Below, one piece after another: positions 11,409 to 22,996 of a DNA stretch of 64,000 bases. Positions within the stretch are counted from its first letter, which is position 1. Each line of letters opens with the position of its first letter. The notes under the pieces were generated by a model. It did no database searches. It was not told the origin of the DNA and was given only the letters and a program-made list of their open reading frames with translations. This DNA comes from Euglena gracilis (lineage: Eukaryota > Euglenida > Euglenophyceae > Euglenales), in NCBI GenBank assembly GCA_039621445.1, contig CP154957.1:5574504-5638503 (forward strand), read 5' to 3'. The translations under genes and the position numbers were made by a program.

Positions 11409-11426
11409 AAAGCGGTTTTCCGCTTC
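11409..11426. repeat. GAAGCGG hairpin, copy 8 (one mismatch)
   Basis: AAAGCGG-TTTT-CCGCTTC: the outermost pair is lost. Confidence 0.82.
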
Positions 11427-11520
11427 GTTGTCATTTTAAGAAAATTTTATTCAGTTTGTGTTGGTATTCCCTTAGGCAAGCTTCTTCTGGTGTCGATTTT
11501 GGTAACCTGTGCATGAATTT

Positions 11521-11547
11521 GAAGCGGAATGTCATTTTTACCGCTTC
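11521..11547. repeat. GAAGCGG hairpin, copy 9 (long loop)
   Basis: GAAGCGG and CCGCTTC separated by 13 bases. It lies about 40 bases upstream of a CCCTTTGCAG acceptor-like site. Confidence 0.8.
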
Positions 11548-11588
11548 CTATATTTTGTGTTTATTATTTTTCCCCCTTTGCAGGGGGG

Positions 11589-11630
11589 ATCGTCTTCCTC
11601 TGCCTCTGGCGGCAGCCGACATGAGGTGTG
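11589..11630 (+). CDS. Candidate small exon in the hairpin zone
   Basis: Between TTTTCCCCCTTTGCAG and GAG|GTGTGT. Encodes GSSSSASGGSRHE. Consensus splice sites; too short for any family call. Confidence 0.33.
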
Positions 11631-11822
11631 TGTTTGCACTTTATTGCTGTCTTTGAATTTTTTGTAGGGTTTTCGTTCATTTAGGCTGAATTTCAAAATT
11701 TAAGTGGCGTTTTAGCTTGTTTTCGGAGTTTTTAAAACTTCGTTACTACAAGCCAAACATGTACTCAGAAATGGCCGAAATCGGTACCTCTTCCAAAACC
11801 CTCAAAAAAAACAGGCCATTTT

Positions 11823-11843
11823 AGGAAGCGTTTTTCCGCTTCC
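11823..11843. repeat. GAAGCGG hairpin, copy 10
   Basis: AGGAAGCG-TTTTT-CGCTTCCT type stem (8 bp), followed a few bases later by a further half copy, CCGCTTCG. Confidence 0.82.
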
Positions 11844-13048
11844 TTTTCCGCTTCGAGGGGGTTAAAATTTTTGGGCAGTTTATGCCTCCTGAGATTGAAG
11901 CCCTTGGAACGCCCCATCTAACAGAATCTTAATTTCCCCGCAACTCCCCGGCTTGCTTGAAATTGGCCGATTTACATACAAAACAGCGCCGCAGCTTCCG
12001 ACTCTGCCGTTTTCAGCCGTCTGTAGGTTGGCGGCGTTGCCCCCAGGGAAACTGCCACCTGACAAGTGAGCGATTATGGAGGGAAGTGAAGGGAGGGAAG
12101 TCCCCACAGGGACAGCGAGTACGGAAAAAGAGGACAGTTCACCAGGGGGTCCAGGTCAGAGGAAAAAATTGGCATTTTTGAACCCCCGGCCGACACAAAA
12201 AATTGAAAATGCGGACTTTTCCCACATCTGCAATCAGGAGCTAGATGAAAAGCCACTCGGGAAGTGTGCATTTTTCAACAGAAAATGAAAAATCGCAGAA
12301 AATTACAGGTGACATGCCAGTGAGTACAAGGGCAGGTGGAAGGTTCCTATGAGGCCAGCAGAAGGAACATGGGTGGAAGACAATTTCCTGGTTTCCCGCG
12401 GGGGGGGGGGGTGTAGGTACTCCTGTTCAGCCATGGAGGGGTCCAGGAAGGGAACAACTATGGAACTCTCAAAAAAATTTAAAAAAAAAAGGCACAAAAA
12501 CTGTGCTCGATGCCAGGTTCCTGGAAGGAAAACAAGGGAAAAAAAACACAAAACCCCCCAAAATGCAAAACTTTTAAAACTCAAAGCACAAATGATCACA
12601 AAAATGCGAAGTGCTTGCCTCCAAATGAGGGGGATTTGAGAAAACAGCGATCAGTGGCCTTTGATCCAGGGGATAGGGATCAAGGGGCATTTCTAAAGCC
12701 CAAAATAAACCAACAAGAAATGCAGCCTCTGACGGGGGGTGCTGAATCTTGGGCTGGGCGTAGGGGGGGGGGTGGACGGCTGCTGTCTCTAACCAGAAAG
12801 ACTTAGGTGGGGACAAAACGGATGTTCAAAAGACATGTAACTATTTTTTGGGAAATCCTTTTCCTCTCAATTGCACGAAAGGGATGTGAAAGGTTGGACA
12901 GCACAAAGAGGGAAGACCACGCTCCAGTGCCTACTGTTTCGTAATGCTTCAGACACTTCTCTGGGGATATGATGGTGGCGCTTGCTTGCGGGAGGAGAGG
13001 TGGGGTTCTGACGACGGTTTCATTCACCGCACTGGGACGGTCGTCGAT

Positions 13049-13232
13049 CGCCAGGGTGGGACTCTCGAGGGCCAGACAGGCAGGCGACGATATTTTATCT
13101 CTGGGGGGGGGGTCAGCGTCTCACTGGAACTGAACGCCCGCGCCAGGGTGGGACTCTCGAGGGCCAGACAGGCAGGCGACGATATTTTATCTCTGGGGGG
13201 GGGGTCAGCGTCTCACTGGAACTGAACGCCGT
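13049..13232. repeat. Two tandem 92-bp units
   Basis: CGCCAGGGTGGGACTCTCGA begins at 13049 and again at 13141, and the units are nearly identical. A recent duplication. Confidence 0.92.
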
Positions 13233-13289
13233 CCACCAACGGGAACTTCAAACTGCAATCAAATCTGACCTGGTCCGATAAATCCCCTC

Positions 13290-13455
13290 CGTCGTTGTCC
13301 AAGGAACTGTCTGAGCCACCAGTTTGAGCCACAAGACCGCAAGACTGTTTGAGCCCCCTGGGAGATTGTTACAGCCCTCTCAGGGCCACACTCACAGGGG
13401 AACACTGTCGCGTTCCCCGAAACTGGCAAACCTGTCAGGCGACAAATTCCCACAA
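13290..13455 (-). CDS. Candidate exon downstream of the F5/8C-like domain
   Basis: An open frame reads ICRLTGLPVSGNATVFPCEC, then GPERAVTISQGAQTV. Base composition is exon-like (GC-rich, no G-runs). Boundaries are unknown and no family is recognised. Confidence 0.3.
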
Positions 13456-13554
13456 CCGGGAAGGTAATCAATTTTCAGAATACTTGCAAGAAGATGCATT
13501 GCGCAATGACCAATGAATGAATGAAGGGGGACGCCGCCGCCTGAGAGGGGGGCT

Positions 13555-13597
13555 GGAGACCTCGCCATACAGCTCGAAGCTGGTCAGGGCAAGCGCC
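13555..13597 (-). CDS. F5/8C-like domain, exon C
   Basis: Encodes ALALTSFELYGEV, the closing strand of the domain (family: L-x-L-S-G-F-E-L-Y-G). It begins GGCGCTTGCC immediately after the intron end CTGCGCCC. The 3' end is uncertain; GAG|GTCTCC is a possible donor. Confidence 0.82.
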
Positions 13598-13860
13598 GGG
13601 CGCAGGCGTGTCCTTTGCGTTGCTGAAAGGACCGGCTCAAACTGTTGCCTCTTGACAACTTGGAGGGGGTCCACTTTTGAAAAGCAATTTGGGACTCAAA
13701 CACTCAAAAAGCGTCACAACTGAAAATGAACATTGAAAATTGACATAACATTGAAAACGTTGCGTGAATGCTTTGCAGCTTCGATTGCGCGCAAACATTA
13801 AAAAGCCGCAGCACAGCACCAATGAGGGAAGCTTGCCGGCCGGTGAAGTGCCGCCTGGCC
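13598..13860 (-). other. Nonconventional intron between exons B and C
   Basis: Minus strand: it opens GGC-CAGGCGG and closes ACG-CCTG-CGCCC. CAGGCG and CGCCTG are exact complements. CAG lies at +4 and CTG at -8 with this cut, and the join GNSEGTSALALTSFELYG is in frame and matches the family. Confidence 0.78.
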
Positions 13861-13984
13861 GAGGTGCCCTCCGAGTTGCCCCGGGGGTCCAACACGAGGC
13901 GGATGTACCGGTAGAACTTCTGCGGGCACAGCTCCCATGTGAAGGAACGCCGCCGGGGGTCCAGCGAGGAGTCCTGGTTGTGCC
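13861..13984 (-). CDS. F5/8C-like domain, exon B
   Basis: Encodes RHNQDSSLDPRRRSFTWELC, then PQKFYRYIRLVLDPRGNSEG. It matches the middle of the fold (D-x-S-L, T/F-x-W-x-L, Y-R-Y-I-R-L). Both boundaries lack GT-AG and were set by frame and by the CTG and CAG intron-end motifs. Confidence 0.87.
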
Positions 13985-15099
13985 GGACCAGGGGCTTCCC
14001 TCATCCGTTTTTTTAAAAAAAATCAGAAAAAATGGAAAAAATTTTGGTGGTCGAACGCAGGGATTTTGAACCATACAATTTTCTACCAAACCCCCTGGGG
14101 GGGGGTCACTTGCACTTTTCGAAAAACCAGCCGGTCACTTTTTTGGGAACCCAATCAGTCACTGCCCCCTTGGGGAGGTGGGGGTCGGCCACTGGAATGC
14201 AAGGGGCATCTTACCACAAATGTGAGAAAATATGGCCCAAAATCTTCCGGTGCCTTGGGACCGGTCGGTCACTCCGAAAAAACCGGTCCCCCCAGGTGAA
14301 ACGGTGAGTAAATGAATTTATGCCTTGAGAACGCCCCCCCCCCCCCGAAACAACGATCCTGCCCCCGAATAATGGAGGTAGAATCAGGCTGTTTTTTTAC
14401 CAACCGCGGGGAGGGGGGGTCCGGAGTGCCTATGAGTGCCTGCCCAGGCAGGCACTGGCACCCGAATAAAATACAAGCTGGGTGGAATCTGTCAGTAGAA
14501 CGAAAACACCCTTCGGTAGGGCATCACATTCTTGGTGGGGATTAAACATCAACATCAGGGAATTTCTTAAGGACCCCCCCCCCCCCGGGGGGTCCAGCCT
14601 CTGGCTGGCAAAAAGGCTGCTGGCTAGACCCCCCCCGGGGGGGGGGGTCCGGGGCTGGAGGGGGCTGGGCTGGGCTGGGTCGGTGAAAAACAGAATTTTC
14701 TGACACATTTTTACCATTTTTGACAATTTGATGGATGGAGCTAGATCAAGGCTGGGGGCTGTGATGGAGGAAGCTGTGGTGAGGGGAAAAAATGCAGGGA
14801 TAGGTGACCTGGGCAGCCCAGTTGGCTGGCCAGCCTGCGGCCGGCTGGCTCGGACTTCGGCCGGCTGGCCTGGCCTCTGGCCGGTCTGGACCCGACTTTA
14901 TTTCAGCCGACCCCCGGGGGGTGGGCTCCCAGCCCGAATTTGGGCTGCTGGCTGGATTTGAGCTGCTGGCTGGCTGGACCCCCCCCCCCCGGGGGGTAGG
15001 GTACCCTCCGGCTTAAGAAATTCCCTGATCAATTGAGAATGCTGTCATGTTGCACTCCATCTTATTGCTTTGGGGAGCCAGAGAGGCAAAGCTCCTGGG
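13985..15099 (-). other. Nonconventional intron between exons A and B, containing a MITE
   Basis: Minus strand: it opens with CAGGAGC and closes with GCCCCTG, complementary at 6 of 7 positions. No GT-AG pair restores the domain frame, but cutting beside the CAG and CTG does, giving DTLSRHNQDSSLD. A 472-bp MITE (14556-15027) sits inside it. Confidence 0.75.
14556..15027. mobile_element. hAT-like MITE, copy A (CTTAAGAAAT ends)
   Basis: Ends are CAGGGAATTTCTTAAGG and the inverse CTTAAGAAATTCCCTG. Flanks ATCAACAT and ATCAATTG agree at five of eight bases, so any target duplication has decayed. It has the same interior as 36312-36805, including the GATGGATGGAGCTAGATC stretch. It has no coding capacity and lies in intron A/B of the F5/8C-like gene. 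Confidence 0.78.
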
Positions 15100-15281
15100 C
15101 GGGAGAGGGTGTCCCACCGCACGTTGTCGTTCGAGCCCTCCACCTGCCAGAACCGTATGAAGCCTGCCACCCTGGGAGGTTGGGCCAGGCTGTATCGCGC
15201 GGGGCGTACCGAGTGCTCGAGGAAATCGAAGATGACCCACGACCACGGCTGGTCGTCGGTGGAAAACGGCTCGGGGAAAGG
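15100..15281 (-). CDS. F5/8C-like domain, exon A
   Basis: The acceptor is GAAAGGCAG. It encodes PFSTDDQPWSWVIFDFLEHS, then VRPARYSLAQPPRVAGF and IRFWQVEGSNDNVRWDTLS. W-V-x-F-D-F, R-P-x-x-Y-S and W-x-V-E-G-S-N-D are family hallmarks. It ends in CTCTCCCG just before CCCAGGAGC, with no GT. Confidence 0.87.
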
Positions 15282-16886
15282 CTGCCTTTCAAAAACAAAA
15301 CCCAGCCAAAAAGTTTGAAATCTACATATTTCATCCATACAGTGTGGATGGGCAGACCATCGACCTCATGATGCCACACCATCAACGAAGAAACCAAATC
15401 CGCCAAGTTGAGGTCCACACTGCGAGACATAATTATTCACTTGACCCTGGGACATATTTCACTCACCTAAAAAGGGGGGGGCACGTTGTGTGTCTGGTTT
15501 CTCTCCACAGGAACACACGCCCCACCTGACTTCCAAAGGGTGCAGACTGTGTCGCGCAGCGAATGCGCGTGCTCGCTGACATAGCGGCCTACCTACCCTG
15601 GCCTCCCTGCACGACAAGTGGGGAGGGGATTGCATGTCCATGAGGCGATGGTGCGGAGCATTATACCGCCCGTACGTCAATTTCCCCGCAACTCCACGTC
15701 TGGCCTGAATTCAGACCATCTGACTATCCTTTGGCCATTTTGGGCCATTTCTTTGGGCTGATTTTGGACTAAAAATGAGGAATCACAACATCTCCAAAGT
15801 GAAGCAGAAGCGAGGAAAATATCCGAGACAACAAGGGGGAGCAACCTGGGCCGGGGGGGGGGCAGGGAGGGAGGGTGGGGGGAGGGCGTTGGGAGTTTGG
15901 GGGCTAGGGGGGGGGGCGGGGGGGGAGGCTACATCAGAGTCCAAGGAAGCATGTGGGAGTGCTTTTGGCATTGTTTCGTGCAAAGAGCTCGTCCTTTACA
16001 GTCGCGAACCCCCCAAAATACCCGAATAAAGACATTTTCCCTTGAAACGAGTAACCCCCCCCCCCCAATTGGCCACCTGGGCTCTGGTCAATTACGGGGG
16101 GGGGGGGCAAATAGAGGGGGGGGTTGGTACAACCTTTGAACGTTTGCTGAAGGAAACCATGCAAAGAATGCCTCCAACTGCAGTGGTGCTCATAATTGTG
16201 GACAATATCAGCAGGAGTTTGACCATCAAGAATGTCCTCAGTCAAGGATCAACTGTGAGCAGGTACCCTCCCCCCTGCATGGATTTTTCCTCGTGCGTGT
16301 CAAGGTGTTTGACCATCAACAATGTCTTTGGTCTGAAATGTCAAGGATGTTTTTTTTTGCGTTTTTTTTAAAAAAAACATGTTTTTTTGTTGTTTTTTTT
16401 AAAAAAAAAGTAAAAACAACGTCAACGCTGGAACCCTCCCCCTGTGATGTTTGCCCCCTCCCAGGCAAAAAAGGATCATTCTTATCCCCCGTTCAGCCCC
16501 CTCCCCAAACCCCCCAGCCCCCCCCCCCGTTCTGCACAGGTTTTGACCATCAACAACAACTCTTTGGCCGCGTGTCATCGACACGACCTGCACCGTTCTG
16601 GCTGACAATGGGTGTTTTAAATTTTGGGGGGTTTTCCAGTTCTTGTTGTGTCTCACGGCTGGCTTCCCCAGAATCAAACGGGTTGGTTGTTGGGCTGGGC
16701 GTGGTTGGTTTTTTTTCCCTTTTGCACCCCAGGGGGGTCCCCCTTGGATACTTCGGTGCCTAAATTTTTTGAAGTGGGTTGGCATTTCCCCCTTTTTTCC
16801 ACCGACCCCCCCCCCCCCCGGGTTTCCTCTGTGAGAGACGGTCCAGCACGTGCCTGTCCGCTGCACGGCTTTTTATCACAGCGTTT

Positions 16887-17066
16887 TATCAAAACCGTGG
16901 TCAGTTCGCCGTTCTGGTACACCGGAACTTGTGCGATGGAATGGCAGTCAGTCCGGGGACCACCTCCACCGTACTGGCGAGTTGGCCCAGGATGATGGAG
17001 GAGACGCAGACCCGCAACCGACGGCTGGTGACGGGGTTGTCTGCGGGGTGTCTCCCACTGGGAGGG
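16887..17066 (-). CDS. Candidate exon upstream of the F5/8C-like domain
   Basis: Follows C-rich DNA ending in CTCCCAG. It encodes DNPVTSRRLRVCVSSIILGQ, then LASTVEVVPGLTAIPSHKF. It could be an upstream exon of the F5/8C-like gene, but no junction was confirmed. Confidence 0.38.
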
Positions 17067-17919
17067 GGGGGAGGTTGCGACCTGAGAAATGCTAACCTTT
17101 CTTTGCCTGGGATTGCCTGGGGGACACCCTCTGAGACACACCTGAGACACTGTTTGTAGAGCGAACACATATGTGCGTGACATACGGATGGAGATAGATG
17201 AGCAAATCAGGGATGATCCACCTGGATCGGCTGGCTGGAAGATGCGACTCGGCTTGGATTGGGAACTGGACAAGAGGTGGCAAAAGACCACTTGAAAAGG
17301 CGCCGTCCGTGGTTGGCTGGGGAATGGCGAGGAGCAGGAAAAAGGTGCTTGACAACGCGCTGATGCAATAGCAGAGGCAACATTCCACACCCAAGCAGTG
17401 GAATCCTTCCCTGAAAGAAATGTACACCAGAATGGGCAATCCAAAGAATCTGAATAAAGACTTGATTCAGGCCTGATATGTGAAACCAAAAGCAGCTGTT
17501 TCCGACACCAAAAGATAAACTTTTCCTCTCCGAAAAGATAGCAGCAAATCCACATCATTTGACATGATGTGTAGGATGAACCTACCACAGAATGGTTCAT
17601 TTGGGCTTATGGGGAAAAAAGCGGCAGAGTGATGCCATTGCAAATGACAAAAAAGATGGTTATTTTATGACAATTGGTGATGGTGGTGATGCCAATGCCT
17701 ATAAAAATACCCCCCCCACATCCAGCGATCACCACCCTCCTACCTTCTGATGGGAGGTGATCGTCAGACGACGCATCCATGACCTCTGATTGGGGGGGAT
17801 AATTTGAAAAGCACAATTTTGGAGCAATATGTGAAGCTCCAAGAATTTTCTTCTGATGGGGAGATCACTGGATATAGCTGGTGACATGTGACCAGCCGAT
17901 GCGCTTCCATGGAAAAAAA

Positions 17920-18300
17920 ATACCCCCCCCACTTATAATCCCCCCCCCCACTTACTAACCCCTCGGGCCGACCAACCAAACCGGGACTTATAACCCCCCC
18001 CCCTTCGGGGAAGAAAAAATGCAAGCCGCCGGGGACGATTTTTTCGGCCGCAAACCACCAAAACCTGATTTTTGGCCCTTTTTTGAGATCGACCATCATC
18101 AAAAATGCCATTTTTGACCAAATTTGCCAAACAATGCCAATTTGGGGGGTTTCGGGGTCATTTTTGGGGTTCGGATTTTCACCAACAATTCCGGGACTTA
18201 TAACCCCCCCCCCCACTGATAAACCCCCCCTTCGGCCGACCAACCAAACCGGATCCTACTGACCCCAGGGGGTTTATAAATGGGGGGGTTTACGTATTGC
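17920..18300. mobile_element. ACTTATAACCCCC element
   Basis: Four copies of ACTTATAA/ACTGATAAACCCCCC with TTCGG(G)CCGACCAACC repeats, closing with GGGGGGGTTTACGTATT, the inverse of the opening ATACCCCCC. No coding. Probably another low-complexity MITE. Confidence 0.5.
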
Positions 18301-18794
18301 AAGAGGTAAACAAGGAAAGAAGCTTGGTGATTGTTCTTTGTGTTTATTGGTCTGCCCCTCCATGGCCAATTACCACGTCCTCTTCTGGTTGAGCCAGTAA
18401 TATGCACCTCTGGCTGTGATATTTCCCTCTGTCGCAAAATGAGATACCAGAGAACAGCAAGGAAACAGGTTGCACAGCTGGTTGATTGGCAGGGGAAATC
18501 TTATTTAGGGCAGGGCCTCCTGAAATTTAAAAAAAAAACTGCCGGACCCGCACATTCAACTTAAAATGGATAACAAACAATGGCCGAAAAATTCGGCATT
18601 TGTCAAAAAAAATGCTTTCACAAATTTTTTTGGACCGTCACCTGTCCACCAAATCACCCCCCAAAATGTGTTTTTCAACTTTTTAGATTTCGACCCCGTT
18701 CGAGGCATTCCATTTCATTTCATAACGCCCAATATTTTGAAGTATTGCACCGTACGATTCATCGTCCGCCGCCGCCTCCTCCTCATCGCCACCG

Positions 18795-19000
18795 TCGCCG
18801 CCCCTGCCTGCCACTGCCGTTGCCATCGCCATCACTGGTGTTTGGGCGACGGATGGAAAAGGAGCCACCCCGGCCTTCCCACGCCGAGTGGTGAAACCCC
18901 CCAAGGGTTCGGATGATCCCGCAATCCTCTGCGGCGGCCTCCCGAACAACGTATGGCCCGCTGTGCAGGCGGACTGGTCCTGGAGGGGCTGGCAGCAGGC
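18795..19000 (-). CDS. Unassigned exon, frame undecided
   Basis: GC-rich block with two long open frames. One reads GPYVVREAAAEDCGIIRTLG, then GFHHSAWEGRGGSF. The other ends in GDGGDEEEAAADDESYG. The first looks more protein-like. Boundaries are unresolved. Confidence 0.4.
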
Positions 19001-20398
19001 CTCCGCATATGTCAGACATCTCGGCGGAAGCAGCCAGCCCCCAAATGACCCGGCAAGGTGCCCAGATATTTCATGGATAAATCCTTTATTGCTGCTTATT
19101 TTTGGTGCTTCAGGGGTAATAAAATGGTTTTTCACAGGCTCAACTGCCCATGCCCAAATTTGAGCCCAAAAGCAGGTCCTTTTGGCATATTTTATATTAC
19201 TAAAATTTGAAATTTGACGTGTTGCACTTTTCACATATGTGTATTTTGTGACCTGTTGCTCATTGCACTAACCATCCTGCCTCCTGCTTTACCTCCCACA
19301 GTTGTTTTCCTATCAGAGGTACACGATTTGATACACCGTCAAATAAATGACATCTGAAGTGTCCCCCCACTTCCCAAAGCCTCCAGGAAATCCCCGGAAG
19401 CGATTTTGATCAACGTGTGCACAAAGAGGGTGCGAACTTAATGGAAAAATCTTATTTTGCTTCGCCCCCTGCCGGGTTATTTGGGCAGGGGGTTTAACAC
19501 TAGGCTTGCAAACACATGTGTGAACGTATACAGAAATACAGACATAACAATGTTGAATTTCACCTGACCCTCACCCTAATTGAAGGCATTAAAGCTTACT
19601 GTCGACTGTGGTGGGGGGGTGCGCTACATTTAGACTTTATCTGCCATATTTTGAGGCTTCGTTTGGTTTTCCGTCAAATGGTGGGCTATTTTCACATTTT
19701 ACGTTTTAGAGACTTGATCATGGAAGGCTGGAGAGCAATATTGACACAAAAGCACAAAAGCCTGAATGGCAGAGGACCATCATCAATAGTGTGCCGTGGC
19801 AGCTCCAAAGGAAGTGTGGGATGGTTGGAGGAAGCAGTCTGTGTCGAACACCCACACAATAACCTTCATACACATTGTCATCAGATTGCAAGGGACAAGA
19901 GAGAAAATGCTGGGCACAGATACAGAAAAATACAACAGAAACTTTCCAAAAATTGTCACATGCATCTTCTTTCAAGGCCTCCCTACCTCCTCCGCCGGAG
20001 GTCGGGGCGGACCATCATCGGTCGGGGGCTTTCGGGGATATAATGCTGCAGAGGTTGGAGGAGGGAAGGGGTTGGCCACAGTCAGGCTGTGGCAGCTCCG
20101 CTAGTTCCTGAGCCAATTGGAAGACAGGCAAAATGACAGACAGACCAAGAGTCTGGGCTTGCTTTTGGGACTCTTTCAGCTCCCCAACACCAGGAAGGAA
20201 AAGAGGAGCTCAGTTTTAATGGTTGGCGCTGCACAGACAATAAAAGCGGTTGGGGTTGGCAGGGCTGGACGTCCCACGATGCCCCACTGCAAGCCTAGAG
20301 AGAAACTAAACCGTATGGTCCCTCCACAAATATTCACTCTCGAGTCGGAAGGAGTGCCCCACCCCCCAGGAGTTCCCCGGGAATAATAATTCAGAAAA

Positions 20399-20490
20399 GA
20401 GAGAGAGAGACCAGCTCCCGCTCCCCACCATACTCCCCACCCATACTAATTTCCGAGAGAGAGAGAGGGGGGGGAGAGAGAGATGTCTGC
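20399..20490. repeat. GA-rich microsatellites
   Basis: Three short (GA)n runs within 90 bases, around CTCCCCACCATACTCCCCACC. Confidence 0.85.
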
Positions 20491-20662
20491 CCCTCCTCTT
20501 CAAATGACAGTTTTGGCCCCATGTTGGTTGGCTTTCGGCTTAAACTCATAACCTTGGTTCCTTTTTCTGATTTTTGACCGATTTTGTGCATGACCCAGCA
20601 AAATTCGGAACATACAAACTTCGTCTCGAAAATTAACTGCTTCTGCTCGACCCCAGTGTCAC

Positions 20663-20822
20663 CAGAGGCCACAGTCTGGTCCCAGCGGCCATCGCACGTC
20701 ATGGGGTTGGGGGACGGTGGGCTCTGGGCCCCGGCGCAGCCGCTCGAACTCCTCCCGGGACAGGGGGCGGGCAGTGGGGTCCAGCAGCGCCTTTAGGTAC
20801 TGCGCTGAATACATCACATCGT
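20663..20822 (-). CDS. Unassigned exon with conventional splice sites
   Basis: A clear acceptor (CTCCTCTTGCTCCTCCCGCAG shortened: pyrimidine tract, then GCAG). It encodes DVMYSAQYLKALLDPTARPL, then SREEFERLRRGPEPTVPQPH. Donors are possible at GAC|GTGCGA (20698) or CTCTG|GTGACA (20663). The frame is also open upstream through a Pro-rich stretch. No family recognised. Confidence 0.58.
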
Positions 20823-21454
20823 CTGCGGGAGGAGCAAGAGGAGGAGGGGGGGCAGGGCCAGGCAGAGAGATAGGCACTCCAGGCAGCTGCGCCGACACTC
20901 CAGGCAGTACAAATTCGGTGGAGGAGATGGCTCCCACACAACAGCCAAATGGGTCTGGACTTACTCACACTTGATCCAAAAAATCATCACCCAAGCTGCT
21001 ACAAAATAGCATCGCTCCTGAAAAAAAAAAAAAAAATTTTTCTCTCTTCTTTGCTGGACCCCTATGTCAGGCAATGGGTTGGTAATGGTTGAGGAGGTAC
21101 CTGGATGCTCTGTGTGCGCCATCACGCACACTGCACCCCTGTACCATTTCGCTGTGCACTCCCGTGAGCTCCTTTTGCTGCGGTGCCAAGCACTCAATGT
21201 TCTCCTCAAATTGCCAGAACTGCTCTGTGCAGCACATATGGGGATGCACCGCAACCAAAAGTTCTGGTCAGCTCGGTGGTGGTCTAAAGATTGTGAGGAG
21301 GCACAAATAATCAAATTTATCGCCATGGTTCTCAGGTTTGGTTCGGTTAGATTCGGTTTGGATTTATGGCCATGGCACTTGCGTGGGCGGTTGTGATAAT
21401 ACCAGATGGGGGAGTTTGATGGATTTATTTGATTCTTTTTGATGCACAGTGCCT

Positions 21455-21940
21455 AATAAACCCCCCCTGAATATAACGACGGGTTGTTATCTGACTTTTC
21501 AGTTGGTGGAAAATCCAGAGGGGGTCGTTATAAATGGGGGGTCGTTATCAGAGGGGGGGCTTTGCTGTTTTCCCTACCGCAGCTATGTCTGACACGCTTT
21601 CTACCATCCATCCATCATGCCATCCACCTGGGTTCACACCCCAGTTGATGACGTTGTAAAGAAGTTTGATGAAGATGTGCAAGGGTCCTCTGTAGGCTCT
21701 GCTCCTCCGCCCACCCTGACCACCCCCCGTCCAAGCAGCGGTCGATCCGCTCATACTTCAAGTAAACACTGGTGAGCCTGGACGCTCTTACGTGAGATGC
21801 ATCATCTTACCCGTGCTTTCTGCCCTTTGTCAACCATGGGTCGTTATATTTCTTTTTTTGGTGGAAATTCCAGGATGGGTCGTTATAAATGGGGGGGTTC
21901 GTTATCAGAGGGGGGTCGTTTTAAATGACGGGGGGGTTTA
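21455..21940. mobile_element. Two GTCGTTATAAATGGGG element ends around a small unique core
   Basis: GGGTCGTTATAAATGGGGGG-type sequences occur at about 21525-21560 and 21840-21930, with outer AATAAACCCCCC and GGGGGGTTTA. The core at 21580-21760 has exon-like composition, but no frame is convincing. Confidence 0.45.
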
Positions 21941-22996
21941 CAAGCGATCAGAAAAATTATACTGTGATTGCATTTTTTTTTAAAAAAAGGGAGGGCAGGG
22001 CGGAGGGCAGAGGAGAATAAACCACTAACTTTGAACTGCCTGAATTAGGCACTGTGCATAAAAAAATCAAATAAATACATGTCCTTAATTTGTCAGCGTC
22101 AAATTCCCTGCTGTTGACACAACTGGGCCCTGCAAAGCTGAACACAATTTCTCCCATCTGTCAACCCCCACCGAGGAAGGCACTGAAAAAAACTTCGTTG
22201 GTGGCGGGGTCAAGACTGGACGGAACTTTTCTTATGGGGACCCCGGACCCCCCCCGGGGGTCTAGCTGGTCCATTTTTTCCAGTGTCTAGCCGATTGGCT
22301 AGCCAGTACCCCCCCCCCAGGGGGTCCTTTAGCAAAAGCCTGATTCATGGACGCGGATGTCCTCGTGCAAGTTGTCTTATGTGAACTTCCCATAATCCCC
22401 CCAACTGGAAAAAAAATTTTCCTCCGCCTCCGCGCAGCGCCGAGGTGGTTTTTGGCTGATTTTGTTCCAAAAATTCCCAAAAATGGCCAAAAACGGGCAT
22501 TTTGGCAATTTTTGGGGGCTCCCAAGAAAAATCTGCTAGAAATCCCACTAGCCAAATTTGGATTAGCTGCAGTCCAGCCCCCCCCCCCCGGGGGTACTGC
22601 AATTCCTTAAGCAGAAGCCTGACATGAATGCATGGCACGTAAGAACGCTTCATACACAGCTGCCAAGAATGAGCGAACATGTTCGATTTTTATGCATGGT
22701 GGTGTATATGTATGTATGGATGGTGTCTTTGGGGTGAAGTTTGGCACACATGGTGAATTCATGAATGGGGATGCTTCAGGCAGAAACGCAGGAGTGTGGA
22801 AAGTTTGGTGGTTGTGGATTACACTTGGGAGCGGGAAGTGGGAAGTGGGAACACGCTGGAATCTCCAGAGGTTGGTCATCACCTGAAGTTGCAAATGAAC
22901 ACGTTTGGGATGTCTCGCTGTCCCGACGTGCCTGGTGTGTGGGCGAGGCAGGGTAACAGATTTTGGAAGGTTTAGGAAGGACAGGTTGAAAGGTAC

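Larger units (their letters stand above)
13555..15281 (-). other. Gene fragment: F5/8C (discoidin)-like domain over three exons
   Basis: Three minus-strand exons together encode one complete domain of about 150 residues. It reads in order WSWVIFDF, RPARYSL, GFIRFWQVEGSNDNVRWDTL, then SRHNQDSSLD, RSFTWEL, FYRYIRLVLDPRGNSEG, then LALTSFELYGEV. This is the galactose-binding-like fold often found next to BTB/kelch or HECT domains in eukaryotic ubiquitin-ligase components, where it binds partners. Both internal introns are nonconventional. The rest of the protein is unresolved; candidate exons lie on both sides. The domain call is strong and the gene identity unknown. Confidence 0.83.

Noticed and set aside
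7700-11900. Organelle DNA insert (hairpins resemble those of some mitochondrial genomes)
   Set aside because: No cox, cob, nad or rRNA sequence was seen, and several segments have good nuclear-type splice sites.
13555-15281. Dinoflagellate-type GC/GA introns (CAG|GC, CAG|GA) as the explanation of missing GT
   Set aside because: They keep frame in places but insert extra residues into the F5/8C-like domain and leave FBPase intron 7 without an AG. The CAG/CTG rule fits all these cases better and matches complementary ends.
19516-20043. 175-codon plus-strand frame
   Set aside because: AT-rich with no exon-like codon use or motif; probably chance or a decayed element.
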